A stretch of DNA of 64,000 nt, from NCBI GenBank assembly GCA_020465985.1, contig JAANYP010006390.1, positions 186,001 to 250,000 on the forward strand, given 5' to 3'. Below the pieces are notes generated by a model. It had not been told where the DNA came from, made no database searches, and saw only the letters and a list, made by a program, of their open reading frames with translations. The DNA is from Centrapalus pauciflorus. Lineage: Eukaryota > Streptophyta > Magnoliopsida > Asterales > Asteraceae. The translations under genes were made by a program, and so were the position numbers. This document shows positions 11,901 through 23,049 of the stretch, in pieces (position 1 is the stretch's first letter; the number at the start of each line of letters is the position of its first letter).

Positions 11901-14225
11901 TGTAACAACCTAACTTTTTGCCAAGAATGTAATATTTGATTTGAGATAATAATGTAATTTTACTACATTATTTATGTTGTAATTTAATTAAGTATGAAAT
12001 TATTTAATTAAATTATATAACTATTACGAATTATTAAATGATTAAATAAAAGAGATGTATTATTCGTTTACACAAATTAATTCTCTCTCTCTAATCTCTC
12101 TCTATACCTCACGGCTAACACCAAAATTTATCAAGGAAATCCATAAATTTCAATCAATTGAAGAATTAAAGATCAAAGGGAGTTGCAATCAACATCAATC
12201 TACAAAGAATTTAAGGTAATAACTCTTTTAAATTCTTATTTGTAGAAGTTTGGTTCGGTTTTGTGTAATACCGAAACCAAGGATTTAAATGTGAAAATTT
12301 TGGCTTGCATGTATAAAATTATGAAAGATTATAGATGAATTGAAACTAATAAATGAATTAGAAACAAAATTTATTGCTTGGATCATTCAAATATTGAAGA
12401 AAATCGGAATTTTGATGAAAATGTGTTCTTGGCAAAAATATCATATTTGGATGATCTTGATCTAATTAGTGTGTTTATGATAGGGAAAAATGTATAAAAT
12501 CAACCCAAATATGATAATAAATCATAATATTAAGTTGCATGTTATTTATAAGTGAGTTTAGTAAAAATTGTTAAAAATATGTATGAACATTATGATGAAC
12601 AACAAGAACAATTCTGGGAAAAATATAAATTTAAGGATCCGAATTCGGTTCTACCGAATTCGGATGATGCTCAATTTGGATCTTAATTTCGGATCTGGCC
12701 ATGGTCCCAATTCGGATATAGTGTTTCGGATCTTGAAAGATCCGAATTCGGTGCCATATTAATCCTAATTCGGATGTAATAGTTCGGGTTTTTAATGATC
12801 CGAAATTCGGAGCCTATTTCGAATATGATCCTAATTCGGACATATGCTCAAATTCGGATAATCCCATTTTCGGTCCTAAATGTCCTAATTCGGATGGTCA
12901 AGATTGGATTAAATACTATGGCCCGAATCCGGATGAGTGATCCGGAATGATCCGAATCCGGGTCCCAATCCGGATCCGGGTTGGTCCGAATCTTAAAATA
13001 TTGATTTCTATATTTTAATAGAAATAATGATTGATAAGATTATCAGTTATCAGAATCAGATAAAATTCAAGAATTTAAAGATTAAAATGATGATGATAAA
13101 GATGATGAAATTGACATGATATTATCATGATAATTCTGGACAGGTTCAGTGAAATTCTGAACAAAGATTTAAAGACTTAAAAGCGGGTCAGAGAATTGAT
13201 TGACAGAACAAAATTGACAAGATAAAATCCTGAGATAACTTAGGTGGCAGAATTTTATATCTGTTTGATAAAGACCCAGACCTGTGAGTTATAGATATTC
13301 AGATTGAACATGCATAAATTCCGGTTGAGATATATTGTTGATGTTAGATTTATTGACATTCATTTTATCAGTTGGACTGAGACCTGTTCACACCATCGTT
13401 CGGTGTTGCCCAGTGAATCATGATAGCTATTTTAATATCATTTCATATTGCATTTAATACTGCTTCAGACTTTGCTTTATGATTCATTGCTATCACGACT
13501 TCTAAGACATATGCTTCCATTATTGATCAGACATTTGATAGAATTGATTCAGCTTGACTAGCCCTTATGGTCTATTGTTCTAGACCCGGCTATTTCACCA
13601 GTTCTTATGAACTTGGTAATGACCTCCGATGTTCCGCCATATTGACTTACTGGTAGCTAGCCCAGTATGTGGCTGATCCCCACGATTTAAGCGTGAGTGT
13701 GGCTTGAACATCATCCGATTCTATGATTCTATATCTCAATCATGAGGGCTGTAGCGGCAGCCAAGACATATCACGCTTAGACTGATGACCCGCTTGACAC
13801 GCATGTTGATATTGAAAATCTATAAACTCACTAAGCTTTGCTTACAGATGTTGCATTAATATTTTACAGGAAAAGCCAAAGGAAAATCACCTGCAGGACC
13901 TAGTACTTAGGTCATTCAAGATCCAAGTTTTGAAGCTTTCTTAGACCACTACTCAACAAACCTTCTGGTACTGATTGGAAGACAGCAAATGTGGTGGTTT
14001 TGGGTAGACTTGATGCGATTTATGATGTTATGGCTAGATTAGATGTTACCCTTTTATAACTATAATTTGAAAACTGTAATCTGTAATGAATTTAATCCTA
14101 ACTTGTATGTACATGTAATTTTATTATTCCGCAATTTAATTACCCTATTCTAGTATGGTTGATATCGTATTGCATAATGTGGGACCTAGACTCTGAGGAC
14201 TGATCCGGAAGGGGAGGTCTTCACA
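11901..14225 (+). repeat. Tekay-1 3' LTR, lacking the TATA region
   Basis: A 2325-bp LTR nearly identical to the 5' copy. Near 12061 about 62 bp are missing, including the TATA box and the sequence up to just before the CT-rich start region. The palindrome cluster is present at about 12634-13000. Because U3 of any daughter copy is templated by the 3' LTR, this loss would be passed on to both LTRs of descendants. Confidence 0.95.
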
Positions 14226-17009
14226 ATATGTGTTGTGAATGTTATATGTGCTTACCTGCAGTGTCTAACCCTCGCGTACTCACGAGCTGTCCAGCTTATG
14301 TTTTCGAGTCCTGTGTGTCTCAGGCAGTCATACCGTGGTACCGCAGCAGCAGCAGCAACAGCCGCCGAAATAGGAGCTGGGTCCATTGCCGAGTTTTGCG
14401 TAGTCTGCTACTTGTTGATATTAGCTTTGAAAACTGTTGTATCTGATCTACTTATGTATGTTAACAGTAATCAGTTGTGTATGTGTGCCAGTGTCAGTTT
14501 ATGAGACGATGTATGACTCCTGTATTAAAGTTTTAATTAACAGTGTTTTCCGCTAATCCTGTGACATGTGCATTACGAGATAATTGCGATATTGCCACCT
14601 GTGTATTGTATTGACGTGACATTTGTGTGAGAATTGTGGGTGTTACAAATTTAAATACACTATTTTATTTGAAATAAATGTCATAAAGAATTACTACATA
14701 AACCATTCAATTGTCATTAAAATGCTCTATTTAATTATATACTCAATATTTAAAAATTCTTATAATAACAAAACCATCCAACCTTTTCATTTTCTTATTA
14801 ATTAATTATTGCACGACCCATGATATGTGTACACATTTAAAAGTGTTATGTTTATTGTTTATTAATCAATCTTTGTGTTCTTATAATGGCTCCTACCCAA
14901 TGTAATTCATTTTTAGCAATCTAACAACTAATCAAGTGTGCTCACCGATATGAAGTTAATGACTCGCTCACATGCATAGGTTTCCATTGATTTTTTTTCC
15001 CTACAATCACTAAGAAACCCCGCACAACTCATTAATTTTTTATTTGAATTTGTAGGTGGAACTGCTAGCGATTTCTTAGTATTCTAAACTATAATGATCA
15101 TATTGAGTTTCAACCTGAGGTATTTAATTTTCAAATAAATTTACATACCAATTACTAGAATCGAATTATTTAGTAAGCTAATGTTTAATTTAGGACATCA
15201 ACATTGTAGTGTAACATTTTCAAATGATTGTATTTTTTTAGTTATTGATTAACAATATACAAAAATCATTTGCCCATAGTATTAATTGTGAAGATACATA
15301 ATAGTATTAATTTTCAAATTCAAGTTTTCATCACAGGTACGAGAGGCTGTGAATGGTTTCACTCAAGTGTATCATACTCATGTTTTGCTAATCACATAAT
15401 ATATTTTTTTTAATGATCGTCAATCTTATATTTTGGGGATGTATATTACCTTATTTAATTAATCTTAATCTATATACTTACCTATTATATTTATTTTTAT
15501 TTGGGTTTCTTTCACAAGTACCCATCTTTTTTAAAAATAATTATTTTGATTTGAAATTTTTGCATAGATGTCCATATATTTTCATTTGTGTTGCGTTATA
15601 ATTCTCATTCGTTTCATGCATGTATATTTGGATTATTTGTACAGATATTTGTTATTTAACTAAAATTTCATAGTCTTTAATGTATGGTTTGGATTCGCAT
15701 TCAATTTAATTATTAAGAGAGATCTATACAATGTATTGGTTTTTACGTCACATAATAAAACTAATACACCAACTAAATTACTTATTATACAGAATACATT
15801 ATTAAGACCTTTAAATTAATCCAAACTTATAATTGAATGTGCTTTATTTTATATGTATTATTAGCAAGGATAAAATCGTACAAAAATCTTCCAACTCCTA
15901 AAATAATAAGTAATAGTATTGTTAATATAAATTTAAAGTTATAATGATTTACTTAATTTTAGTTGAATATTTAAACCATAATTAAACCCTTGATATATAT
16001 AATAGTAATAATGATTTGTAAAAATTATAATTTGTAGTAATCGATCTTAATAACATAGGTTATCAAAGAGATACATACTAGCTATTACATATTTCAAAGT
16101 AAAAATGAATTTAAAATCCTAATATATATTTTTAATTTTTAGTGAAGCTCTTCAACATTTAGGATGATTAAAGTCCAAAGTTTTATAAATTAAATGATTA
16201 AATTACATGGCATATTTGTTTTAATATATGTGTAGTTCATTCTAATCTTCATTTTTTCATATCAATTAAACTCTTAATATATATCCATTTGCATTTGTTT
16301 TTAATCTTGCAAACAAAATTTCACGCTAATATGAATACAAATAGATATGATAATAATATACTATAGTAAAACCCAAGGTGAATCATTTAGTTGTGGTAAG
16401 AGTTTATGTGTCAACCGCTGTTTTAAGTGAAACTATCCAGAATAACAAATGCTTAATGACTTAAAATTCATGTTTGAAGACAGTAATAGTCAAACACTAC
16501 ATACAAAATACAGTCTATAAAATGACTTTTAATACCTATGTTTATAGTCAATGTACTCAGTACTCCCATACCAGTAATCTATGAAGAATTTTCATTGAAC
16601 TGATAATTTAATATTTTAACTTATTATGTGTAAGACTATTAATTTACTATATTGGTTTATATTATCATAATACCGAGATAGCAAGTTGTAAGTTAAATGA
16701 CCTAGCCTAAAAGACTTTTTTATTTTTTAAATTTTTTACAAGTATTATTTTCAGACATCTTTCACATGCATTAATCTAAGTTTTTTAATGTCACTTAACA
16801 ATTGTCTTTCATTACTATTATGACACCTTTTGTATGGTCTTAATGTAGTTGATTATGCACATAAATTTGTTTGGCGGTACAATTTGATATGATATTTGTC
16901 AATCTAAAATTTATATAGTGGCCCTAACAAACATACATTTTTTATAATTATATAATATTTTAAATAAAAATCAATTAGCCCGGTGCATCGCACGGGCCAT
17001 CGTGACTAG

Positions 17010-17487
17010 TTAAAATATAAAAACCATGTTTGAATTAGTTAATGGCAAATTTTGGCGAGAATGACGGCTTTATAATTTCGTGGGGTCGTGGTCTTAATAT
17101 TATTTGTTGGGGGCCCTCTTACTTTTAAATAATAGCAATAACTACCCCTTATATAATTCTTTATAAATTAATTCAAAACAAACCAAGTTTCTTAATTGCT
17201 ACCCACGCATTTTCTCCTAATCATTTCTTATGCCCACCCTACCCTAGCCCCCATTCATGATCATCATTATGCCACCCCTCTCATTTTATTTTCATGTATA
17301 AAAAATTTGTAAATTTATTTATCCACCAATTAATCATTCAAAGTATACTTTAATAGATATATAATGAAACTAATTTATAAAGAAATCATTTTTAATGATA
17401 TTTTACAAGGTAATTATACAATTAGCCAAATTTATAACCTATTGATTAGGTTTACCACATAAAATTGGTCCAATCAATCTAACCATG
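17010..17487. other. AT-rich intergenic DNA, no feature seen
   Basis: This stretch lies between the Helitron-like end and the next foldback element. I see no long ORF, RNA gene or clear repeat structure. Confidence 0.5.
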
Positions 17488-18291
17488 TTTTTTGTTACTG
17501 GTTTTAAGTTGCAACCACCAATTACGTTATTTGTATTTTTTTTAAATATATTATGTTACAAAAGGTAAAAATGTAACGAAAATTATCTCAATAATATGTT
17601 ACCAAATCTGGGTATGTCATTTTCAAGAGATATTTATTATAAGGGTTAATTGCGTTAAAATGTAACTTGTTGTCCATTTTTTTTCAATTTGAGTAACATA
17701 TGAATTATTTTTAAGGTAACATGTTATCCAAACCAAGTTAATCAAGATAACTATATCGGATCAGAAGGTAAATATACTGACATGACAGTTTTTTTGTTCA
17801 GTCAGTATTTTTTTTTATGAAAATGACAGCTTAGTTGTTATCTAATGTGCACTATTTTGTGCAATTTAAAAGGGTTTGTTGAAAATACATTGCATTTTGA
17901 GCAAATTAGAAAATAATTAAGCAACTACAGAAATTTTATTAAACGAAATGATTAGATAAAGAAACTGTCATGTTAATAATTTTTACCTTTCAATCTGTTA
18001 TTGTTACTTTGATTGACTTGATTTGTAAAGTATGTTATCTTAAATAATAATAATAAAAATTAGTATGTTATCCAAATTGAAAAAATTGTCAATAGATTAT
18101 CGTAATTAACCATTATTATTATAATTACTATTGATTTGACAAAACAATAAAAATATCTCTTGGTAATCACATACAAAGATTTGATAACAAAAAGTCAGTT
18201 TACTTTTTATAACGTAATGTATTTAAAAGATAATAGAAAATACAAGTAAAGTAACTTGTGGGGAAAACCTAAAGCTGGTAACGAAAAGTGT
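17488..18291. mobile_element. Foldback (long inverted repeat) element
   Basis: The left part from TTTTTTGTTACTGG pairs, with mismatches and gaps, with the reverse complement of the right part ending CCAG/CTGGTAACGAAAA. Pairing extends several hundred bases inward; for example GTTATCCAAATTGAAAAAAT near 18070 mirrors the segment near 17680. No coding capacity and no convincing target duplication. It is probably a decayed non-autonomous DNA transposon. Confidence 0.6.
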
Positions 18292-18402
18292 GAGTAGTTT
18301 TGGTTGCACCATTTTTATTTGGATAAAAATGTAATACATAAGGGATAATAATTGAGATTATAAGAAAGTGAAACACTTTTTATTATAACTTACTTTACTT
18401 TT

Positions 18403-18574
18403 GGGCATTACTAAATTTACACCCCATCTCATTAATTTTTACTAATCACACACTCTATTACTCACATGATTTTTGTTAATGACGTAATACCCAATGATTA
18501 AAAGTTAATATCCTATCACATTATAAATAGGGTGTGTGATTAACAATTGAGGGAGTGGGCATATAGAATTACCC
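18403..18574. mobile_element. MITE with 8-bp target duplication
   Basis: A 172-bp element with inverted ends GGGCATTACTAAATTTACAC and GGGTAATTCTATATGCCCAC (right end reverse-complemented), both followed by an AATCACACAC motif. It is flanked by a perfect TTACTTTT repeat (18395-18402 and 18575-18582). Superfamily not certain; 8 bp fits hAT. Confidence 0.7.
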
Positions 18575-18859
18575 TTACTTTTATGCATTAGTAATTTTTT
18601 ACTTGAAAAATACTAGCTTTGTCAATCTAATTTATTTATTTGTATATTTGTTTGATAATCAAACTAATTAATCACGTATTAAGACTAAAATAAAAAACAA
18701 AATAAATTTAAGTTGTTGGTTTTTTTTTTTTTTTTTGTTACTTTACAAAAAGACGTAAAGGGCATGGTAAATTAATAAAACAATGAGTCAATGATGGGTC
18801 CATAAAAATTATTATGATGTCCTTCCTTATCATTTTTATTATTTATTTAATTAAAATAA

Positions 18860-19901
18860 GAGTTAATTACAAAATTGGTCCTTGTGGTTTGTATCAAATT
18901 TTGGATTTGCTCCCTAAACTTATAATTTTGCAAAATTGGTCATTATCATCAAGGTTTACTTTCAAGATTGGTCCCTTATCCATTAATTTTAATTAAAATA
19001 CCCATTTTGCCCTTGTTTATATTTATACATTTGAGCCTTTTATTTACAAATTATTAACAACTCTTTTAATAAAACAAATAGATATAAAAATATAATAAAA
19101 GTATTAATGTTATTAATCAATTAGAAACAAAAAAAACAAATACAATAAAACATTTCGAATAATTCTAATTTCGTTTCGCAATTTTATACTTTATATTTTG
19201 TATTTTTTATGGTATATATAATATACCATTTTTAGAACGAAAATATTTCGAATTAAATTGGTTCATCATTTTTCGTTTCTCTAAATTGGAAATCGGAATT
19301 GTTAGTAATTTTTCTGCTAAAAACATTGAAAATTAGATTATTTGTTTATTACGTTTGGTTAAATTAAATATTAAAATGGTTGTTCGTTTTTTTCCATCGA
19401 AAACACTTAAAATTAGATTGGTTGGTCTTTTTTTCCATTTAGTTAACCATTTCGCTCGAAAATTGAAATGGTTCATCATATTGATTTTAAATGTTTTTGT
19501 TTGGAAAAAATGACAAACCATTTCGGTTGTCAATTTAACTAAATGGAAAAAACAACCACTTAATCTAGTTTTAATGTTTTTTTAAAATTAAAACAAATAA
19601 AAATTTTGATTTTTAATTTAACCAAACGCAAAAACGGTCAACCATTTTAGTTTTAAATTTTTCGTTCGGAAAAAACAACGAACCATTTCGATCTTAAATT
19701 TAACCGTTGAAAATAACACCAACTGGTTTAATTTTAAATGTTTTCGCTCCGAAAAAAATACGAACTCCGATTTTTAATTTAACCAAACGAAGAAAACGAT
19801 CAATATGTAAAATTTTCCAATTCAAAAAGTGACGAATTATTTCACTTTTTAACTTTTTTAAATGAATAGAACAACAAATCATTTTGATTTTCAATTTAAC
19901 C

Positions 19902-19944
<43 letters not shown>

Positions 19945-20441
19945 CACAGACTAAATAAAAACTTGTTTTTCGAAACAAAAAACAAACAATAAAATTGCAA
20001 AAGTTTTTTAAAGTTATAAAATTGATTAAAATTTGAAAATTTATTAAAACTATATATAATATAAACAAAATGACGCATACAGATTAAAAGATTAGATATA
20101 TATATATAAAACATACAAAAACTAAAACTAATAATAATAATAAAAATCTGGAAAAAAATATTGTTGTTTTTGTTTCCAATTAATTAAGAATATTAATATT
20201 TTTATTACTTTTTATATCTATTTGTTTTATTAAAATAAAGAGTTGGTAATGATTTGTAATTAAAGAGTCAAAAGTGTAAATATAAACAAGGGCAAAATGG
20301 GCATTTAAATAAAAGTGGATGGATAATGGACTAATTTGAAAGTAAACCTTGATTATAATGACCGATTTTGCAAAATTGAAAGTTCAGGGACCAAATCCAA
20401 AATTTGATACAAACCACAAGGACCATTTTTGTAATTAACTC
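18860..20441. mobile_element. Non-autonomous MULE (Mutator-like) with long TIRs
   Basis: The ends are GAGTTAATTAC and GTAATTAACTC, with TIRs about 230 bp long (18860 to about 19095; about 20205 to 20441). They contain the widespread plant phrase GGTCCTTGTGGTTTG and its complement. A perfect 9-bp target duplication TTAAAATAA (18851-18859; 20442-20450) fits the Mutator superfamily. The interior (about 19330-19800) is built of diverged direct and inverted copies of a motif containing AACCATTTCG, and a (TA)n run sits at 19903-19941. It has no transposase. Confidence 0.85.
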
Positions 20442-20552
20442 TTAAAATAAAAGACACAAATTACATTCGCACATCATTTGGTCTTGGAAGTTGGAATCCA
20501 ATATTTAAACGTGAAATTAAATTTATTTATTTTTTTAAGGTTAATAACAGAT

Positions 20553-20713
20553 TTTTTTTTAACGGCAAACTATCTTAGTTCTAGTTCTAAACTACTTTTA
20601 CCACAAGATAAACTTTCACCACATAAATTGCAACTTGCCTCCGACGGGAGTCGAACCCGTGACCTCTCGTTTATATCACCACCCTCTTACCGTCAGATCA
20701 AAGACCCTTTTAT
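20553..20713 (-). mobile_element. tRNA-derived SINE, family A copy 1
   Basis: On the minus strand it carries a pol III B-box, GGTCACGGGTTCGACTCC, preceded by a weak A-box, and ends GTTTGCCGTT followed by A(n). A 13-bp target duplication GTTAATAACAGAT flanks it (20540-20552; 20714-20726). Head and tail match the copy at 25876-26055. It is not a functional tRNA gene: there is no cloverleaf beyond the promoter boxes. Confidence 0.85.
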
Positions 20714-20726
20714 GTTAATAACAGAT

Positions 20727-21779
20727 GATATTGTTTTTACCCAATATAGTAGAAGAAAATTCACGCTTATAATAATATGGTTTAGAACTTGAAAACCCAT
20801 ATTAATTGTTATAAAATATTATAAATGTGAAAATAGCTTCTTATATTATGTTATTTAATATAAAAATATATAGTTATAGAATATACATTGAAAATATATT
20901 GTTTACAAATAATAAAATGTACAAGACTGTTGATACAAATAGTTGCATTGATACGAACATAATTTGTTATTAGATGTACATTTAACCTTATATACCGTTA
21001 TTAGTGATTACAAAAGCGTTGAAAACAACCATTAATTATTAATTTAAATATATAATCAGTGTAAACGGATTCGAGCAGCATCGGGGTTGCCACATAGGTT
21101 ACACCCCACAGAGACAAGTGCGGACCCATGTATAACGGGGAGTAGCACGTGCCACCGGTCTCCACCCAATTACCTCATTTTGTAACTTAAAGATTTTAAA
21201 GTTTTAATTATGCACTGATGATTGTTTAAACGTGCCACCTATGCTATTCAATCATTAAAAAAAATTTAAGTCTACACTTAATTATAAAATTTTATAACTT
21301 CAAATCAAAACAAATAAAGTAAAAGCATTAAAGTAGAATGTCTAAATAAGTAAAAAATAAAAGTAAACACACTTTTAAAACTCAATCATTTAACAAAACG
21401 TAAAATCAATGTCCATCAACACAAAACACATTTTAAAACCCAACCTTAATTTTTATACCCAATAACCCAAACCCAATAATATACTAAAACTGGTTATCCA
21501 CTTAACCCAACCAAATACAAATGAATCAGTAATCAATCGATTACAGAAGATAAAACATCGCAGAAGGCAACAATGAGATTGTATGAGTGTACGATGTAAC
21601 TTCTTACTTGTTTAATTAATTGCAATTTTATTTTGATACTTTTTGTTTATTTGATATATACTTTAATTTGTGTTATGTTAAAGAATTTAATCTCAATTGT
21701 TGGTCCGACCCGACCTGTTTAGTTACTTAAATTATTGAACCGGTGGAATTTGACTTAAATTGTACAACCGGCAACCCCA
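20727..21779. other. AT-rich intergenic DNA with one GC-richer patch
   Basis: No gene seen. The segment 21060-21180 is GC-richer than its surroundings and includes CACGTGCCACCGG, which looks like transposon debris, but I could not assign it. Confidence 0.4.
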
Positions 21780-23035
21780 AGACTGCATAGAGAACATCAC
21801 CCCAACTTTCTCGGCTCCGAACAAAATCTCCCGTCCAGGCCTTCCCATCACTGACCGACTTCCCTCCTCTTTGTCTTTCTCCCTCTTTATCTCCCTCTAA
21901 ATTTACAAATAAATGAGTATTGAGATGGAAAAATGTGTATTTTCATCTTTTTGAAAGATAGAAAGATGAAATGAATGAAGAGAAAAAAAACCAATGTGAT
22001 ATTAATGTGTTTAGAAAATGTAAAGCGAAAAAACACTCATTCCATTCACTTTAACATAAACCAGACAAATAAAAATCAGTGTGGGTTATAAATAGGTTGT
22101 AAAATAATGTTGACCATGAAAAACGAGATGATAAAATCTGTCATTTTTCTATTGGCTAATTAATTATAAAAAACTGATTTTTAATAAAGTAGAAATAGAC
22201 ATTCATGTGACAAGACTATTTGTTAACTAATTAATAAAAATTATTTCAAATTAGTCAAAACTCAATCGCCATAAGAGTGAAGGGAGTACTCCGCTTCCCG
22301 AAATCCATCTTTCTGTACACGTCAGCGCCACATCAGCTTTTCTCTCTCCACCTTTCCCCACCTTTCTCCACCTTTCTAACTAGGAAATACTCATCTTTCT
22401 TAACATTTCCATCTTTCTTAATTTTTTTAACATTTTAATTAAGAAAACAATTATTAAAACTAAAATAATTAATTTTATAAATATTTAAAAATTATTACAT
22501 AAGCTAAACATTAAAAATTACTGAATTAAAATAAAATAAATACATAACAATAAATAAAAACTAAAATTACGAATGAACATTAAAAAAAATACAAACTAAC
22601 CGTCTAAATTAAAATTAAAATTACAAATGAACGAAACAACAATCACGAAACTAAATAAAAAAACACAAACATTTACGAAACTATAATAATAAACAACAAT
22701 AAAAATAAAAAAATTATAAAACTAAAATTATATATATATTATATATATATATATATATTGTGTGTGTATATACAGTGTGTGTTTGTGTTGAAAAAAAAAG
22801 AAAAAGAAAAGTACATATTTAATAGTGTGTGACTGTGTGTGTTTTGTGTTAGAGAAAAAAAAAAGAAAGAAAGAGGGGTGGGTGAAGAAGCGGGGTCACG
22901 CGGGGAGGGGAAGCCGGGGAGGAGTCGGAACAGCGCGGGGCCGGGCACCGGGGTGGTGTTCCCGGCGGCTTCACGCAAACGTGGCAAGGCCGCGCCCAAA
23001 CGGCTCCGGTACTCCCATCGCCCTAAGAGTGGACT
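21780..23035. mobile_element. Cluster of decayed TIR elements of one family
   Basis: The phrase TCGCC(A/C)TAAGAGTG occurs at about 22265-22278 and 23019-23032. GGGAGTAC occurs next to it in both orientations, which suggests abutting or nested copies of an element with a TIR like CACTCTTAGGGCGATGGGAG. A GC-rich segment (22880-23035) is probably one terminal region. Similar CT-rich internal sequence recurs at 27640-28010. Superfamily (PIF/Harbinger or hAT) is unclear. Confidence 0.35.
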
Positions 23036-23049
23036 TTTGTGGGCTATGA

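Larger units (their letters stand above)
4624..14225 (+). mobile_element. Tekay-1: nearly complete Ty3/gypsy chromovirus
   Basis: The termini are TGTAACAACC and GGTCTTCACA, with a perfect target duplication ATATG at 4619-4623 and 14226-14230. Order: LTR (4624-7010), tRNA-Met primer site (7014), gag, protease, reverse transcriptase, RNase H, integrase, chromodomain, purine-rich tract, LTR (11901-14225). The C-terminal chromodomain and gene order fit the Tekay clade of chromoviruses. By eye the two LTRs differ by about 11 substitutions plus one ~62-bp deletion, so insertion is recent. It landed inside an older solo LTR. Gag carries a 4-bp frameshift, so this copy probably cannot make full-length Gag-Pol on its own. 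Confidence 0.95.
3267..14647 (+). mobile_element. Solo LTR (Ty3/gypsy type), split by Tekay-1
   Basis: It starts TGTAACATCCC and ends GGGTGTTACA, with matching termini. It is flanked by a perfect 5-bp target duplication AATTT (3262-3266 and 14648-14652). Removing Tekay-1 and one ATATG leaves about 1.77 kb with no internal coding region, so this is a solo LTR left by LTR-LTR recombination. Inside are a TATA-like stretch near 3530, a CT-rich start region (3540-3560), a likely splice donor (TTAAGGTAAG, about 3713) and a GC-rich patch with repeated GGCGCGA motifs (3905-3950). The ends resemble those of element 3, but the body differs. Confidence 0.85.
127..17009 (+). mobile_element. Candidate Helitron, interrupted by nested LTR retrotransposons
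   Basis: The left end reads TCTATCTATATATA after an A, which is typical of plant Helitron 5' ends. The right end has a GC-rich hairpin (GCCCGGTGCATCGCACGGGC, about 16978-16997), and about 12 bases later CTAG (17006-17009) followed by T. That is the family's 3' hairpin plus CTRR with A/T target flanks. Removing the 11.4-kb solo-LTR/Tekay insertion leaves about 5.5 kb of AT-rich DNA (127-3266 and 14653-17009). I find no Rep or helicase coding sequence in it, so it would be non-autonomous or decayed. Pairing these two ends is an inference; the 3' end is clearer than the 5' end, and a second TC lies 4 bp to the right. Confidence 0.45.

Noticed and set aside
4624..14225. Infectious endogenous retrovirus with an envelope gene
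   Set aside because: The chromodomain frame ends directly at the polypurine tract and LTR; there is no envelope-like frame, so it is an ordinary Ty3/gypsy retrotransposon.
20640..20700. tRNA gene on the minus strand
   Set aside because: Only pol III A/B-box-like sequence is present; no acceptor or anticodon stems. Target duplications and the A-tail show a SINE.
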